64,000 bases of DNA from Clostridiales bacterium (lineage in GTDB: Bacteria; Bacillota; Clostridia; Peptostreptococcales; Anaerovoracaceae): NCBI GenBank assembly GCA_015258265.1, contig JABZIP010000006.1, forward strand, positions 6,165 to 70,164, in the 5' to 3' direction. Position numbers and translations under genes: made by a program. The number at the start of each line of letters is the position of its first letter. Positions within the stretch are counted from its first letter, which is position 1. Shown here one piece after another: positions 1-14,789 of this stretch. The notes beneath the pieces were generated by a model. The model was not told the DNA's origin. It searched no databases and saw only the letters and a program-made list of their open reading frames with translations.

Positions 1-4962
<4,962 letters not shown>

Positions 4963-5051
4963 ATCTTCCTCACTCCTTTACTTTAATCCTTGGAATGGCT
5001 ATTTCTAACCAAAAGCATAGCGCCACTTAATAATTCTCACGGCAGTCTACT

Positions 5052-5080
5052 ATCTTAACATAATTTATTGCAATAGTCAA
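5052..5080 (-). promoter_or_regulatory. Sigma-70-type promoter of rpoBC
   Basis: On the minus strand TTGACT (5080-5075) and TAAGAT (5057-5052) are separated by 17 bases. The predicted start near 5045 gives an ~80-base leader before rpoB. It explains how rpoBC is expressed although its usual upstream neighbours rplJ-rplL lie 55 kb away. Confidence 0.75.
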
Positions 5081-5111
5081 TACAAAGTTTTTTATTGTAA
5101 ATTTCTGTATC

Positions 5112-5600
5112 TTAGTTTTCTTCGATAACTCTGACGCTGCGCATCACCTGATTTTCAATCGGTTTGTCTTGATAATCCCTCTTAACCGAAATTATTTTTT
5201 CTATCACTTCCAGTCCTTCCGTAATTTTGCCGAATGCAGCATATTCTCCGTCCAAATGAGGTGCGCTGTCAGCCATTATAAAAAACTGTGAGCCTGCGGT
5301 ATCCGGCATCATTGTTCTCGCCATAGACATAACGCCCTTTTCGTGTTTTAAATCATTCGTAAAACCGTTAGAAGTAAATTCTCCCTTAATAGTATATCCC
5401 GGTCCTCCGGTTCCTGTCCCATTAGGATCTCCGCCTTGAATCATAAATCCCGGTATTACTCGATGAAAAATCAAGCCGTCGTAAAATTCTTCATTTGCCA
5501 GCTTTTCAAAATTTTCTACCGTAGCAGGTGCAATCTCAGGATATAGTTCCCCTCTCATCACATCTCCGCTTTCCATTATAATTTCCACTACTTTTTTCAT
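5112..5600 (-). CDS. Peptidyl-prolyl cis-trans isomerase, cyclophilin type
   Basis: Cytoplasmic cyclophilin of 162 aa that catalyses cis-trans isomerisation of prolyl bonds. The family core is complete: FHRVIPGFMIQGGDPNGTGTGGPGY (about residues 45-69) with the catalytic Arg in FHRV, then SMART-like MSMARTMMPDTAGSQFFI and the HLDGEYAAFGKI segment. There is no signal peptide, so it acts in the cytosol. It lies 9 bases downstream of the Nudix gene and could share its transcript. No clear terminator is visible in the 31 bases before the rpoB promoter. Confidence 0.93.
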   Translation of the reverse strand: MKKVVEIIMESGDVMRGELYPEIAPATVENFEKLANEEFYDGLIFHRVIPGFMIQGGDPNGTGTGGPGYTIKGEFTSNGFTNDLKHEKGVMSMARTMMPDTAGSQFFIMADSAPHLDGEYAAFGKITEGLEVIEKIISVKRDYQDKPIENQVMRSVRVIEEN

Positions 5601-5609
5601 ATGCTCTCC

Positions 5610-6065
5610 TTACACAATCTGTTCTTCCCTAATTTTAAACACTTCTATATTTTTTTCGTCTTCCCAAAGCTCATCTCTCAGATATTTGGGATACACATTT
5701 TCAAGTTCTTTCATTTCCTCTTTCGAAACAAACTTGAGTTCCCTCATCACCTGCTCGTCTTTGGAAAACTCGGGATCCGCCCCAAGTCCCAAATGTCCGC
5801 CGATTATCTTCGCCGTAAAGAAATTCACAAACCTCTGCCCCCTGCTTTGAGAAACTTCCTCTACATGCCATAAGAGCTTTTCGATTTTTATATTCAGTCC
5901 TGTTTCTTCTTTGATTTCGCGCACTGCGGCTTGCATAGAGTTTTCACCTTCCTCAACTCCGCCGCCCGGAACCATCCAAATCAGTTTTCCCTCGTGTTCT
6001 TGACTTACCAGAAGCACTCTTTTGTCATCATCAAATATTATAGCCCTTGCGCCACCTATCCACAT
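5610..6065 (-). CDS. Nudix hydrolase
   Basis: Nudix hydrolase of 151 aa. The Nudix box is complete at about residues 34-56: GGGVEEGE followed by REIKEETGL, carrying the metal-binding glutamates. The substrate (nucleotide or sugar-nucleotide diphosphate) cannot be told from the sequence. It is 35 bases downstream of proS and 9 bases before the cyclophilin gene, suggesting it belongs to the end of the PIN/TRAM-ispDF-proS transcript. Confidence 0.9.
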   Translation of the reverse strand: MWIGGARAIIFDDDKRVLLVSQEHEGKLIWMVPGGGVEEGENSMQAAVREIKEETGLNIKIEKLLWHVEEVSQSRGQRFVNFFTAKIIGGHLGLGADPEFSKDEQVMRELKFVSKEEMKELENVYPKYLRDELWEDEKNIEVFKIREEQIV

Positions 6066-6100
6066 AGGCTTCCTCCTTGCCGCCCGAAGGCTCTTTTTTC

Positions 6101-7828
6101 TTATATTTCACTTTTTACTTTTTTAATCGCCTTAGCCACTGCATCCGTCGCGCTCATTTCTTCATTTTCCGCTTCATTTCTCAGCTTGTACTCAACTTTA
6201 CCTTCTACCGCCTTCTTTCCAACTGTAATTCTGATTGGAATCCCCAAAAGGTCGGCATCCTTAAACTTTACGCCCGGTCTTTCTTTTCTATCATCGAGCA
6301 GCACCTCTACGCGGTTTTCCAAAAGTTCCTCATATATGCTTTCCGCTAACGCGTTTTGCGCTTCATCATCCTTGTTAAGCAAGCAAATTATCACATGATA
6401 AGGCGCAACTTCCATCGGCCAAATTATTCCGTTATCGTCGTGATGCTGTTCTATAATAGCCGCCATAGTTCGCGTTACGCCTATACCGTAACATCCCATC
6501 ACTATCGGTACTTCCTTTTGATTTTCATCTTTATACATAGCACCCATAGCTTCGCTATATTTAGTACCTAATTTGAAAACCTGTCCGACTTCGATTCCTC
6601 TTGTTACCTTTACAGGGTGTCCGCACACGGGACACTCATCGCCTTCTTTCAAAACTTTCAAATCAGCAATCATATCCGCTTTGTAATCTCTGCCATAGTT
6701 GACATTTACGAGGTGGTAATCAGTCTTACAAGCACCTGCGCACATATTTTTAAGTCCGACAAGCTCGCTATCTACAATAATTTTGCAATCATGGAGGGCG
6801 GTAGGACCTGTAAATCCTCCAACTGCTCCTGTCCTTTCTCCCATTTTTGCTTCATCTGCAAATTCTATACAATGCTCCGGAATATCCAGTAAATTTACGA
6901 GCTTTGTCATATTAAGTTCCCTGTCGCCCCTGATGAACGCCGCTACAAACCCGTTTTCCTCACCTTCCTCCGTATACACTGCAAACAGAAGCGCTTTGAT
7001 AGTTTTCTTCTTATCTATTTCCAAAAATGCAGCTACTTCCTCGATTGTTTTTGTATCCGGTGTATGAATTTCCTGCATATCCAGCATTTCCTCGGTATCG
7101 GGTTTAGCATCAACTGTATCCGCCTTTTCGAGCGTTGCCGCCATTTTACATTTATCGCAGTAAACTATTTCGCTTTCGCCCACTTCCGACAATGCCGTAA
7201 ATTCATGGGAATTACTTCCGCCAATCGCTCCCGTATCCGCCTCAACCGGTCTGCAATCAAGTCCGCATCTTTCGAATATTTTCGTGTACGCATCGTACAT
7301 ATCTTTGTAGCTTGCATCAAGTCCCGCTTCGTCTTTATCGAAAGAATAAGAATCTTTCATAATAAATTCTCTACTACGCATAAGACCGAAACGTGGCCTT
7401 GCTTCATCTCTGTATTTTGTTTGTATTTGATATAAATTCAAAGGTAATTGCCTGTGTGAGTTCACATCCGACCTCACTATATCCGTAAATATCTCTTCGT
7501 GTGTAGGTCCAAGACAAAATTCTCTTCCATTTCTGTCATTCAAACGCCAAAGTTCAGGACCGTATTTAAACCACCTGCCTGACTCTTGCCACAGCTCTGC
7601 CGGTTGCAGTGCGGACATAAGTACCTCCTGCGCTCCTTTTTTATCCATTTCTTCGCGTATGATGTTTTCAATTTTGCGAAGCACTCTCATTCCAAAAGGC
7701 ATAAATCCATATACTCCCGAAACGAGCTTTCTTATCATTCCGGTGCGGATGAGCAATATGTGGCTCGCAATTTCCGCTTCGTTTGGAACCTCTCTAAGTG
7801 TTTTTAAATGCAGTTTTGATAATTTCAT
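6101..7828 (-). CDS. proS: Prolyl-tRNA synthetase, bacterial type
   Basis: Class II prolyl-tRNA synthetase, 575 aa, the usual length for the bacterial form with an editing (INS) insertion. Motif 1 and 2 surroundings are visible in the first 160 residues (GMIRKLVSGVYGFMPFG; TKYRDEARPRFGLMRSREFIMKD). The INS domain that hydrolyses mischarged Ala-tRNA lies around residues 230-385 with EIHTPDTKTIEEVAAFL. Motif 3 is GCYGIGVTRTMAAIIEQ, and the anticodon-binding domain ends the protein. The start codon directly follows the stop of ispDF (1-base spacing), so the two are translated from one message. Confidence 0.98.
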   Translation of the reverse strand: MKLSKLHLKTLREVPNEAEIASHILLIRTGMIRKLVSGVYGFMPFGMRVLRKIENIIREEMDKKGAQEVLMSALQPAELWQESGRWFKYGPELWRLNDRNGREFCLGPTHEEIFTDIVRSDVNSHRQLPLNLYQIQTKYRDEARPRFGLMRSREFIMKDSYSFDKDEAGLDASYKDMYDAYTKIFERCGLDCRPVEADTGAIGGSNSHEFTALSEVGESEIVYCDKCKMAATLEKADTVDAKPDTEEMLDMQEIHTPDTKTIEEVAAFLEIDKKKTIKALLFAVYTEEGEENGFVAAFIRGDRELNMTKLVNLLDIPEHCIEFADEAKMGERTGAVGGFTGPTALHDCKIIVDSELVGLKNMCAGACKTDYHLVNVNYGRDYKADMIADLKVLKEGDECPVCGHPVKVTRGIEVGQVFKLGTKYSEAMGAMYKDENQKEVPIVMGCYGIGVTRTMAAIIEQHHDDNGIIWPMEVAPYHVIICLLNKDDEAQNALAESIYEELLENRVEVLLDDRKERPGVKFKDADLLGIPIRITVGKKAVEGKVEYKLRNEAENEEMSATDAVAKAIKKVKSEI

Positions 7829-8992
7829 CTATTTCTCCTCTTTAAATGTATATTCAAGTAAACTCACACTCGAGGCGGCAATACCTTCTCCTCTACCTGT
7901 GTATCCGAGCCCTTCAGTCGTTGTCGCTTTTACGCTCACTTTTTCTTTGCTTATATCAAGCGCATCCGCAATATTTTGTTCCATTTTCTCTATAAAAGGA
8001 GCCAGTTTCGGCGCTTCACACATTACAGTGGAATCTATATTGACAATCCTGTATCCGCGCTCCCGTATCATAGTTTTTACTTTTTCAAGCAATTTGATAC
8101 TGCTTATACCTTTGTAATCGCTTGCAGTATCGGGAAAATGCTTTCCTATATCCCCTAAATGCGCAGCGCCCAATATGGAATCCATTATCGCGTGTATCAA
8201 TACATCCGCGTCCGAATGTCCCAGCAGTCCTTTTTCATATGGAATTTTTTCACCGCCAAGATATAGCGGTACATCCGATACCAACTTATGAACATCAAAG
8301 CCGTAACCGACTCTATTTTCACTTGGCATATCTTCTATCCTCGTAATTTTTATATTCTCCGCATTTCCGTCAATTAGCGACACTTTCTCGCCAAGCGCTT
8401 CAACAAGCATTGAATCATCCGTGCCTTCAAAGTTATTATCTTGAGCATGCGCATATGCGCGCTTTAATAGTGCCGCACAAAATCCTTGCGGAGTTTGTAC
8501 CCTGCGTAATATACTTCTATCAACTGTATCCAAAACAAATATATTGTTGCTTTCACCTGCCGCCACCGTCTTTACTGTATCCGCTATTTCAATAGCAGGA
8601 ACAGCTGCGCCGAAATCGCTCGCAGCGACGATTACAGAATTGATAAGCGCATCGCTCACATATGGCCTTGCCGCATCATGCACCAATACCAAAGCATCAT
8701 CTTCAATCTTTTCTAATGCGCTAAAAACCGATGCTTGCCTCGTATTTCCACCGACAACAACTCCTTTGAGTTTCTTCGTCCCCGCAAGCAAGTCTTTTAC
8801 ATGCTCTAAATATTTTTCGCTTACCACGACAAAAAAACCGTCAACATACTGATTTTTTTCAAATCTGCTTACAGTTTTTTCTATTATGGTTTCCCCGCCA
8901 ATCTTTAGAAATTGCTTTGGAATCTCCGTTTTCATTCTGCTACCGTTACCTGCGGCAACCACTATCGCCAGCACCCGTTTGTTTTGATACAT
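7829..8992 (-). CDS. ispDF: Bifunctional IspD/IspF enzyme of the MEP isoprenoid pathway
   Basis: A 387-aa fusion of two non-consecutive MEP-pathway enzymes. Residues 1 to ~225 are IspD, 2-C-methyl-D-erythritol 4-phosphate cytidylyltransferase, with the AAGNGSRM nucleotide loop near residue 13 and [11 protein letters not shown]. Residues ~227-387 are IspF, the MECDP synthase, starting at [11 protein letters not shown] with the metal-binding DVH and [13 protein letters not shown], and ending with [16 protein letters not shown]. The 5' end lies 9 bases after the PIN/TRAM gene. Fused IspDF is known in Campylobacter and some Clostridia; a single ORF with both active sites intact is seen here. Confidence 0.96.
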   Translation of the reverse strand: MYQNKRVLAIVVAAGNGSRMKTEIPKQFLKIGGETIIEKTVSRFEKNQYVDGFFVVVSEKYLEHVKDLLAGTKKLKGVVVGGNTRQASVFSALEKIEDDALVLVHDAARPYVSDALINSVIVAASDFGAAVPAIEIADTVKTVAAGESNNIFVLDTVDRSILRRVQTPQGFCAALLKRAYAHAQDNNFEGTDDSMLVEALGEKVSLIDGNAENIKITRIEDMPSENRVGYGFDVHKLVSDVPLYLGGEKIPYEKGLLGHSDADVLIHAIMDSILGAAHLGDIGKHFPDTASDYKGISSIKLLEKVKTMIRERGYRIVNIDSTVMCEAPKLAPFIEKMEQNIADALDISKEKVSVKATTTEGLGYTGRGEGIAASSVSLLEYTFKEEK

Positions 8993-9001
8993 CTATATTT
9001 T

Positions 9002-10093
9002 TTACTTTCTGATTTTAGCAAAAATCATTCTGCCAGCAGCTGTCTGTAGAACGCTGGTAACGACTACCGCAACATTTGAACCGATATACTTTCTACCTTC
9101 TTCAACCACTATCATAGTTCCGTCGTCAAGATATGCAAGCGCCTGATTTGACTCTTTTCCTTCTTTTATCAAGAACAGGTTCATTTCTTCACCGGGTATA
9201 ACCATAGGCTTCAATGTATTCGCAAGTTCATTGATATTCAAAACTTCGACGCCCTTTATACCTGCGACCTTATTTAAGTTATAGTCGTTTGTAACAACCT
9301 TTCCTCCAATATTTTGCGCCAGTTTTAGCAGTTTAATATCGACTTCCGGTATTTCCTCTATGCTCTTATCGCCCGTAGTATTGTAAATCTCAACGCCGTA
9401 TGCTTCTCTCAAAGTGTTCAGTATATCAAGTCCTCTGCGTCCTCTGGCTCTACGCAAGCTGTCCGAAGAATCCGCAACATGTTGCAGCTCTAAGAGTACG
9501 AATTCAGGGATTACAATTTTCCCTTCTATAAAGCCAGTTTTCATTATATCCGATATTCTGCCGTCGATGATTACACTCGTATCAAATATCTTCGGCGACG
9601 CATCCGAACTCTTTCTTTTAAATGCCGCTTTCCCCTTTTGCGGTATAAGGTTTGCAAAATCCTTGTACCTCTTGGTTGCTATTACCACTCCGAGATAGCC
9701 CAAAATTATATACGACAAGGCAGGCAATATAATATCAAGATAAAACACATCTATTTTTTGGAACATAAGGCTGAGCAGCGCCGCTATTACAAATCCCGCA
9801 ATTAGTCCCACGGTGCCTGCAATAATATCGTGAGTCGCCACTCCCTGTAGGTCTTTTTCTATGCTTTTCGCAGCGTTTTTGCTATGCCTCCAAAAAATAT
9901 TCGATGCTCTAAAAAATATAATTCCACAAATTAGTCCAAATGTTATTGCAAATATTTCCAGTTGCCTTCCGTTCAAAAAATCTATCGCATGTCCACTGAT
10001 AGTAGTATATAAAAATTCAACAGCATGAAAAATTCCATACCCTGCAACCGCTCCGGCTGCGCCAATAAGGAATTTTAACAATTTTTTCAGCAT
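9002..10093 (-). CDS. Membrane-anchored PIN/TRAM domain protein (YacL-like)
   Basis: About 363 aa. The first ~150 residues hold four hydrophobic helices (for example IFAITFGLICGIIFF and IIAGTVGLIAGFVIAALL). A PIN nuclease-like domain follows (KIFDTSVIIDGRISDI, then EFVLLELQHVADSSDSLRRARGRRGLD with conserved acidic residues), and a C-terminal TRAM domain (about 295-360) predicted to bind RNA. It resembles Bacillus YacL, which also sits beside ispD. The ATG at 10093 is preferred over the upstream TTG at 10114 because AAAGGAGG sits at good spacing before it. The molecular function of the family is not established. Confidence 0.92.
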   Translation of the reverse strand: MLKKLLKFLIGAAGAVAGYGIFHAVEFLYTTISGHAIDFLNGRQLEIFAITFGLICGIIFFRASNIFWRHSKNAAKSIEKDLQGVATHDIIAGTVGLIAGFVIAALLSLMFQKIDVFYLDIILPALSYIILGYLGVVIATKRYKDFANLIPQKGKAAFKRKSSDASPKIFDTSVIIDGRISDIMKTGFIEGKIVIPEFVLLELQHVADSSDSLRRARGRRGLDILNTLREAYGVEIYNTTGDKSIEEIPEVDIKLLKLAQNIGGKVVTNDYNLNKVAGIKGVEVLNINELANTLKPMVIPGEEMNLFLIKEGKESNQALAYLDDGTMIVVEEGRKYIGSNVAVVVTSVLQTAAGRMIFAKIRK

Positions 10094-10152
10094 TTTCTTT
10101 CCTCCTTTCTCCAAAATTTTGTAACTATTTAAAAAATTATATAATTATTCAT

Positions 10153-10182
10153 AGTATATCCTACATAATAGCGAAATGTCAA
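10153..10182 (-). promoter_or_regulatory. Sigma-70-type promoter of the PIN/TRAM-ispDF-proS unit
   Basis: Minus strand TTGACA (10182-10177), 18-base spacer, TATACT (10158-10153). It lies in the 137-base gap between pfkA and the PIN/TRAM gene and likely drives the latter, ispDF, proS, the Nudix gene and perhaps the cyclophilin gene. Confidence 0.75.
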
Positions 10183-10230
10183 CAACTACGCACCAAAAAC
10201 ACAAAAAATACTTAAGGTAATTCGCAGCCG

Positions 10231-11193
10231 TTAAATCGACAAAATGTCTGCAAGTTTCAGCATACTTTCATCGCATGTCCTCTCTACCGCAAGCGCATCC
10301 TTTAAATCGAAATGTACTATTTCATCTGCTTCTACGCCTATCGCCCGACTTTCACTTCCTTTTAATAAAAGTTCTACCGCTTTATTCCCCATGACACTCG
10401 CCAAAACTCTATCTCGTGCCGTCGGCGCACCGCCTCGCTGTACATAACCCAGTACAACTATTTTTACTTCAAGTCCGGTATTCTCCGCTATCTTGTTTGC
10501 AAGCTCGGAAGTCCCTATGTCAACCCCCTCCGCTTTCACTATGATACTGTGCAGTTTACCTCTATTTCTACCTTGAATTATCTTTTTGCAGATATTATTT
10601 ATATTATATTCAAGTTCCGGTATAAGAATCGCTTCCGCTCCTCCTGCAACGCCTGCATAAAGAGCAATGTCCCCACAATGTCTACCCATAACTTCTATTA
10701 CGGTAGTACGCTCGTGCGCCGAAGAAGTATCCCGTATGTTGCTTATTGCGGAAAGTACCGTATTAACAGCAGTATCAAATCCTATAGTGTATTTTGTGTA
10801 TGCAAGGTCGTTATCTATAGTACCCGGTATTCCCATAACAGGAATTCCCCTCTTTGAAAGCGCAAGTCCTCCGTTTAGGGAACCGTCGCCGCCTATCACC
10901 ACGAGTCCTTCTATGCCGAAGCTCTCAAGCATATGCATCGCTCTTTTTTGCCCCTCTTCGGTCATAAAACGCTCGCTTCGCGCAGTTCTTAATATTGTGC
11001 CTCCCATGTGCAATATGTCGGATACCGATGAGATGTTCATTTCGCTTATATCTCCGTCTATCAGTCCTTCGTAACCGCGATATATGCCGCAAACATCAAG
11101 ACCGTTATATATTGCGCTTCTTACAACCGCTCGCACTGCCGCATTCATGCCTGGAGCGTCGCCTCCGCTCGTAAGTATTCCTATTTTTCTCAC
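10231..11193 (-). CDS. pfkA: ATP-dependent 6-phosphofructokinase
   Basis: Glycolytic phosphofructokinase, fructose 6-phosphate + ATP to fructose 1,6-bisphosphate. Starting from GTG at 11193 the protein has 320 aa, exactly the usual PfkA length. The GTG is preceded by TAGGAGG at 7-base spacing, whereas the ATG at 11226 would add 11 residues overlapping dnaE and has no comparable site. Visible motifs are RKIGILTSGGDAPGMN at the start, GGDGSLNG, the catalytic TIDND loop and MGRHCGDIALY. GGDGS with glycine after GGD points to ATP rather than pyrophosphate as donor. It follows dnaE by 10 bases. Confidence 0.96.
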   Translation of the reverse strand: MRKIGILTSGGDAPGMNAAVRAVVRSAIYNGLDVCGIYRGYEGLIDGDISEMNISSVSDILHMGGTILRTARSERFMTEEGQKRAMHMLESFGIEGLVVIGGDGSLNGGLALSKRGIPVMGIPGTIDNDLAYTKYTIGFDTAVNTVLSAISNIRDTSSAHERTTVIEVMGRHCGDIALYAGVAGGAEAILIPELEYNINNICKKIIQGRNRGKLHSIIVKAEGVDIGTSELANKIAENTGLEVKIVVLGYVQRGGAPTARDRVLASVMGNKAVELLLKGSESRAIGVEADEIVHFDLKDALAVERTCDESMLKLADILSI

Positions 11194-11203
11194 AATTCGC
11201 CTC

Positions 11204-14200
11204 CTAATATTTGATGTTTTCTTCACTTCCCACTATTTCCATAAGTTCTATCAAAAATTCTTCATTCATATCTACACGCAAGTTTTCGCCTGTTCTAAAT
11301 GCAGTTCCGGTCTTTTCAACATAGACCACAACAGGGCTTTCACCCCTATTTCGCAAAATCAATTTTTCGATTTCGCGCATCGCTTCCTTTTCGTCTGCAA
11401 ACTTCGGAATTTTGATTTTCAAAGTCCTTGCTTCGCTCTGCACTTCGTCAGTTTTATCTTCTAAAATCGCCTGCGATATCTCATCTATTGCGAAAACCCT
11501 GTCTACGTTAATTGTAGGCGGCTTGCCTTCACGCAGACTTATTTTGCCTGCAATTCCTACAATATTGTCCTCCTCAATCAATCTTCTGTACTTTTCATAT
11601 ACTCTTGAAAAAATTACAGCTTCCATATTCCCAAAAAAGTCTTCGATTTCTACAAATGCCATTTGCGCATTTCTCTTGTCGATTAAAATTCTTTTCGAAG
11701 CTATTCTGCCCGCAACACGCACATTCATCCCGTCTTTGAGTTCGGTAGCTCGCGATATTTCTACATCGCCGTTTTCATCTTCCTCCTGCACCGCAAACGC
11801 TTCCCCCGTAATGGTCGCAAATTTCGCCACAGCTTGCGCATATTCATCGAGTGGATGCCCTGTTAAATATACGCCCAAATACTCGTTTTCCAAAGAAAGC
11901 AGTATCTTCTTTGAAAAATTTTCCACATCAGGCAGCTTACCTACCGTAGCTTCCTGAACCATTTCATCGGACGCAAGCTCAAACAAAGAAAGCTGTCCTG
12001 CGATATTCTTCCTTGCGGACATCTGCGCAGACTCTATTTCCTTTTCGTAAATCGCAAGCATCGCCGCTCTATTTGTTGTAAAGCAATCCATTGCTCCCGC
12101 TTTAATCAAGGCTTCAATCGGTTTTTTGTTTATTATCCTGACATCTAAATTTGCGATGAATGTAAATATATTACTCGGTCTGCCTTTTTCTTCTCTCGCC
12201 CGTACTATTTCATCTGCAACATTAGCACCGACGTTCTTAACAGCAATAAGAGCATATCTAATCTTTCCGTTTTCGACAGAAAACTTGCCCATACTCTCGT
12301 TGACATCGGGCGGCAATACCGCTATCCCCATTTCCTTACATTCACGAATGTACTTAGCTATTGCTTTTGGATTTCCTATAAAACTCGTCATAAGCGCAGC
12401 CATAAACTCTACAGGATGATATCTCTTTAAATAAGCTGTTTGGTAGGCGAGCACCGCATACGCCGCCGCGTGAGACTTGTTAAACGCGTATTCCGCAAAG
12501 CTGACCATTTGGTTAAATATCTCCTCCGCCGCTTCCTTTGCTATGCCGTTTTTAACGCAGCCGCAAACTTCCTCACCCGTTTCATCTGCCGGTTTTCCGT
12601 TTATAAAATTTTCCTTTTCCTTGAGCATTACATCTTTATCTTTTTTGCTCATGGCTCTACGAACAAGGTCGCTCCTACCGTAGCTGTAACCCGCAAGTTC
12701 GCGAACAATTTGCATTACCTGCTCTTGATACACTAAACATCCGTAAGTAACGCTCAATATAGGTTTCAACTTTTCATGTATATACACTATGCCGTCAGGG
12801 TTTTTCTTGTTGTCGATATATGTCGAAATCGACGCCATAGGGCCCGGCCTATATAACGAAATTCCCGCGATAATATCTTCGAAGCAATCGGGGCTAAGAG
12901 CTTTCATAAACTGAGTCATTCCGGGACTTTCAAGCTGGAATATCCCTAGAGTTTTTCCTTTTGCTATAAGTTCAAAAACTTTCGGATCGTCCATTTCCAG
13001 CGTTGTAAAATCCAAGGTATTCCCTGTATTTTGACGCACCAGCTCTATGGTATCCCTTATGACCGTGAGCGTCCTAAGTCCTAGAAAGTCCATTTTTAAA
13101 AGCCCGAGTTTCTCAATAGTTGTCATTGTGAACTGCGTTGCCGCGCCTTTTTCCTGCGACCAGTACAAAGGAACATATTCGTCTATGTCCTCTTTTGAAA
13201 TCACGACTCCGGCAGCATGAGTAGACACATGCCGCGGCATATCTTCGATTTTCATTACATAATCTATGATTTCCCTTGACTGTTCGTCATCTTCATATGC
13301 CTTTTTTAAATCCGGGCTCACCTGCAATGCTTCATTTATCGTAAGCGGCTTGTTTTGCTCCACAGGAACAGCTTTTGCAAGCTCATCCGCCTTGGCATAG
13401 CTCGCATCTATTACCCTTGCAACATCTCGAATTGCGCCCTTTGCTTTCATTGTTCCAAATGTAGCTATCTGCGAAACTCTATCTTTACCATATTTTTGAA
13501 CCACATAGTCTATTACCTCTTGCCGTCTTTCATAGCAAAAGTCTATATCTATATCCGGCATACTCACTCTTTCAGGATTTAAAAATCTTTCAAAAATAAG
13601 ACCGTATTTCATCGGATCTATGTCTGTTATCTCAAGCACGTACGAAACAACGCTTCCCGCCGCCGAACCTCTACCCGGTCCGACCATTATTTTGTTTTTC
13701 TTAGCGTAATTTATAAAGTCCCACACTATCAGAAAATACTCGACATATCCCATTTTTTCTATTACATCGAGCTCCATTTCAAGTCTTGGTTCTATCTCTT
13801 TGGCGCGTTGTTTATAGCGCTTTTCAAGTCCTTCTCTGCACAGTGCACGCAAATATTCAGCATTCGTAAAGCCGTTTGGCGGTGTGAATTCCGGAAGATG
13901 AAACTTACCGAATTCGATTTCAACATTGCATCGCTTTGCTATCTTCTCCGTGTTTTCAAAAGCACCCTCAAATCTTGAAAACAGTATCTGCATCTCCTTC
14001 GGTGATTTTAAATAAAACTCATCGTTCGGGAATCGCATACGCTCTGCATCGGATACTCTCGCTCCTGTCTGTATACACAAAAGTATGTCGTGCCACTTTG
14101 CATCTTCTTTTTTCACATAATGTACATCGTTCGTCGCTACAAAAGAGATTCCCGTTTCCAAATGTAACCTCTGCATCCCTTCATCAATTAAATGTTGCTC

Positions 14201-14731
14201 CTCAAGTCCGTGATCCTGCACTTCCAAAAAAAAGTTTCCTTCGCCGAAAATATCAAGAAGCTCCAATGCTTCTTTTTTTGCACCTTCATAATTCCCCTGC
14301 TTCAGCTTTTTCTGAACCTCACCTATGATGCACGCAGAAAGTGCTATTATTCCCTTGCTATGCTTTCGCAAAATTGCCTTGTCGACTCTCGGCTTATAGT
14401 AAAACCCCTGCGTATAACCTTTGGAAACTATTTTCATTAGATTTTTGTAGCCTTCATTGTTTTCTGCAAGCAATATAAGATGTCCGAGTTCTCGGTCATT
14501 TTTATCAAAAATGGTCGTCTTTGCCGTATAAACCTCACATCCCAAAATAGGTTTGATACCGTTTGCAATTGCCTCTTTGTAAAATTCAATTGCCCCGAAC
14601 ATATTCCCGTGGTCAGTAATGGCTATGCTGTCCATTCCGAGTTCTTTTGTTCGCTTTACAAGATCGGCTATTCGCGAAGCACCGTCAAGCAGGCTGTATT
14701 CCGTATGAACATGTAGATGCGTAAATGCCAT
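11204..14731 (-). CDS. dnaE: DNA polymerase III alpha subunit (DnaE type)
   Basis: Replicative polymerase alpha subunit, 1175 aa, of the DnaE1 type. An N-terminal PHP domain begins with FTHLHVHTEYSLLDGASRI, including metal-binding histidines. The polymerase palm has GPGRGSAAGSVVSYVL and the catalytic aspartates in PDIDIDFCYERR near residue 400. Helix-hairpin-helix motifs and an OB-fold (GMNVRVAGRIASKRIL) lie in the C-terminal third. Bacillota usually also carry PolC, which is not in this window. It sits upstream of pfkA with only 10 bases between them, so both are probably on one message. Confidence 0.98.
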   Translation of the reverse strand: MAFTHLHVHTEYSLLDGASRIADLVKRTKELGMDSIAITDHGNMFGAIEFYKEAIANGIKPILGCEVYTAKTTIFDKNDRELGHLILLAENNEGYKNLMKIVSKGYTQGFYYKPRVDKAILRKHSKGIIALSACIIGEVQKKLKQGNYEGAKKEALELLDIFGEGNFFLEVQDHGLEEQHLIDEGMQRLHLETGISFVATNDVHYVKKEDAKWHDILLCIQTGARVSDAERMRFPNDEFYLKSPKEMQILFSRFEGAFENTEKIAKRCNVEIEFGKFHLPEFTPPNGFTNAEYLRALCREGLEKRYKQRAKEIEPRLEMELDVIEKMGYVEYFLIVWDFINYAKKNKIMVGPGRGSAAGSVVSYVLEITDIDPMKYGLIFERFLNPERVSMPDIDIDFCYERRQEVIDYVVQKYGKDRVSQIATFGTMKAKGAIRDVARVIDASYAKADELAKAVPVEQNKPLTINEALQVSPDLKKAYEDDEQSREIIDYVMKIEDMPRHVSTHAAGVVISKEDIDEYVPLYWSQEKGAATQFTMTTIEKLGLLKMDFLGLRTLTVIRDTIELVRQNTGNTLDFTTLEMDDPKVFELIAKGKTLGIFQLESPGMTQFMKALSPDCFEDIIAGISLYRPGPMASISTYIDNKKNPDGIVYIHEKLKPILSVTYGCLVYQEQVMQIVRELAGYSYGRSDLVRRAMSKKDKDVMLKEKENFINGKPADETGEEVCGCVKNGIAKEAAEEIFNQMVSFAEYAFNKSHAAAYAVLAYQTAYLKRYHPVEFMAALMTSFIGNPKAIAKYIRECKEMGIAVLPPDVNESMGKFSVENGKIRYALIAVKNVGANVADEIVRAREEKGRPSNIFTFIANLDVRIINKKPIEALIKAGAMDCFTTNRAAMLAIYEKEIESAQMSARKNIAGQLSLFELASDEMVQEATVGKLPDVENFSKKILLSLENEYLGVYLTGHPLDEYAQAVAKFATITGEAFAVQEEDENGDVEISRATELKDGMNVRVAGRIASKRILIDKRNAQMAFVEIEDFFGNMEAVIFSRVYEKYRRLIEEDNIVGIAGKISLREGKPPTINVDRVFAIDEISQAILEDKTDEVQSEARTLKIKIPKFADEKEAMREIEKLILRNRGESPVVVYVEKTGTAFRTGENLRVDMNEEFLIELMEIVGSEENIKY

Positions 14732-14789
14732 TTTTCCCTCCGTAAAACTTCAAAATCACTAACTCCGTCAACAAATCCGAATGCTGAAT

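Noticed and set aside
11194..11226. Upstream ATG start for pfkA
   Set aside because: It overlaps dnaE and lacks a ribosome site, whereas GTG 11193 has TAGGAGG and gives the standard 320-aa length.
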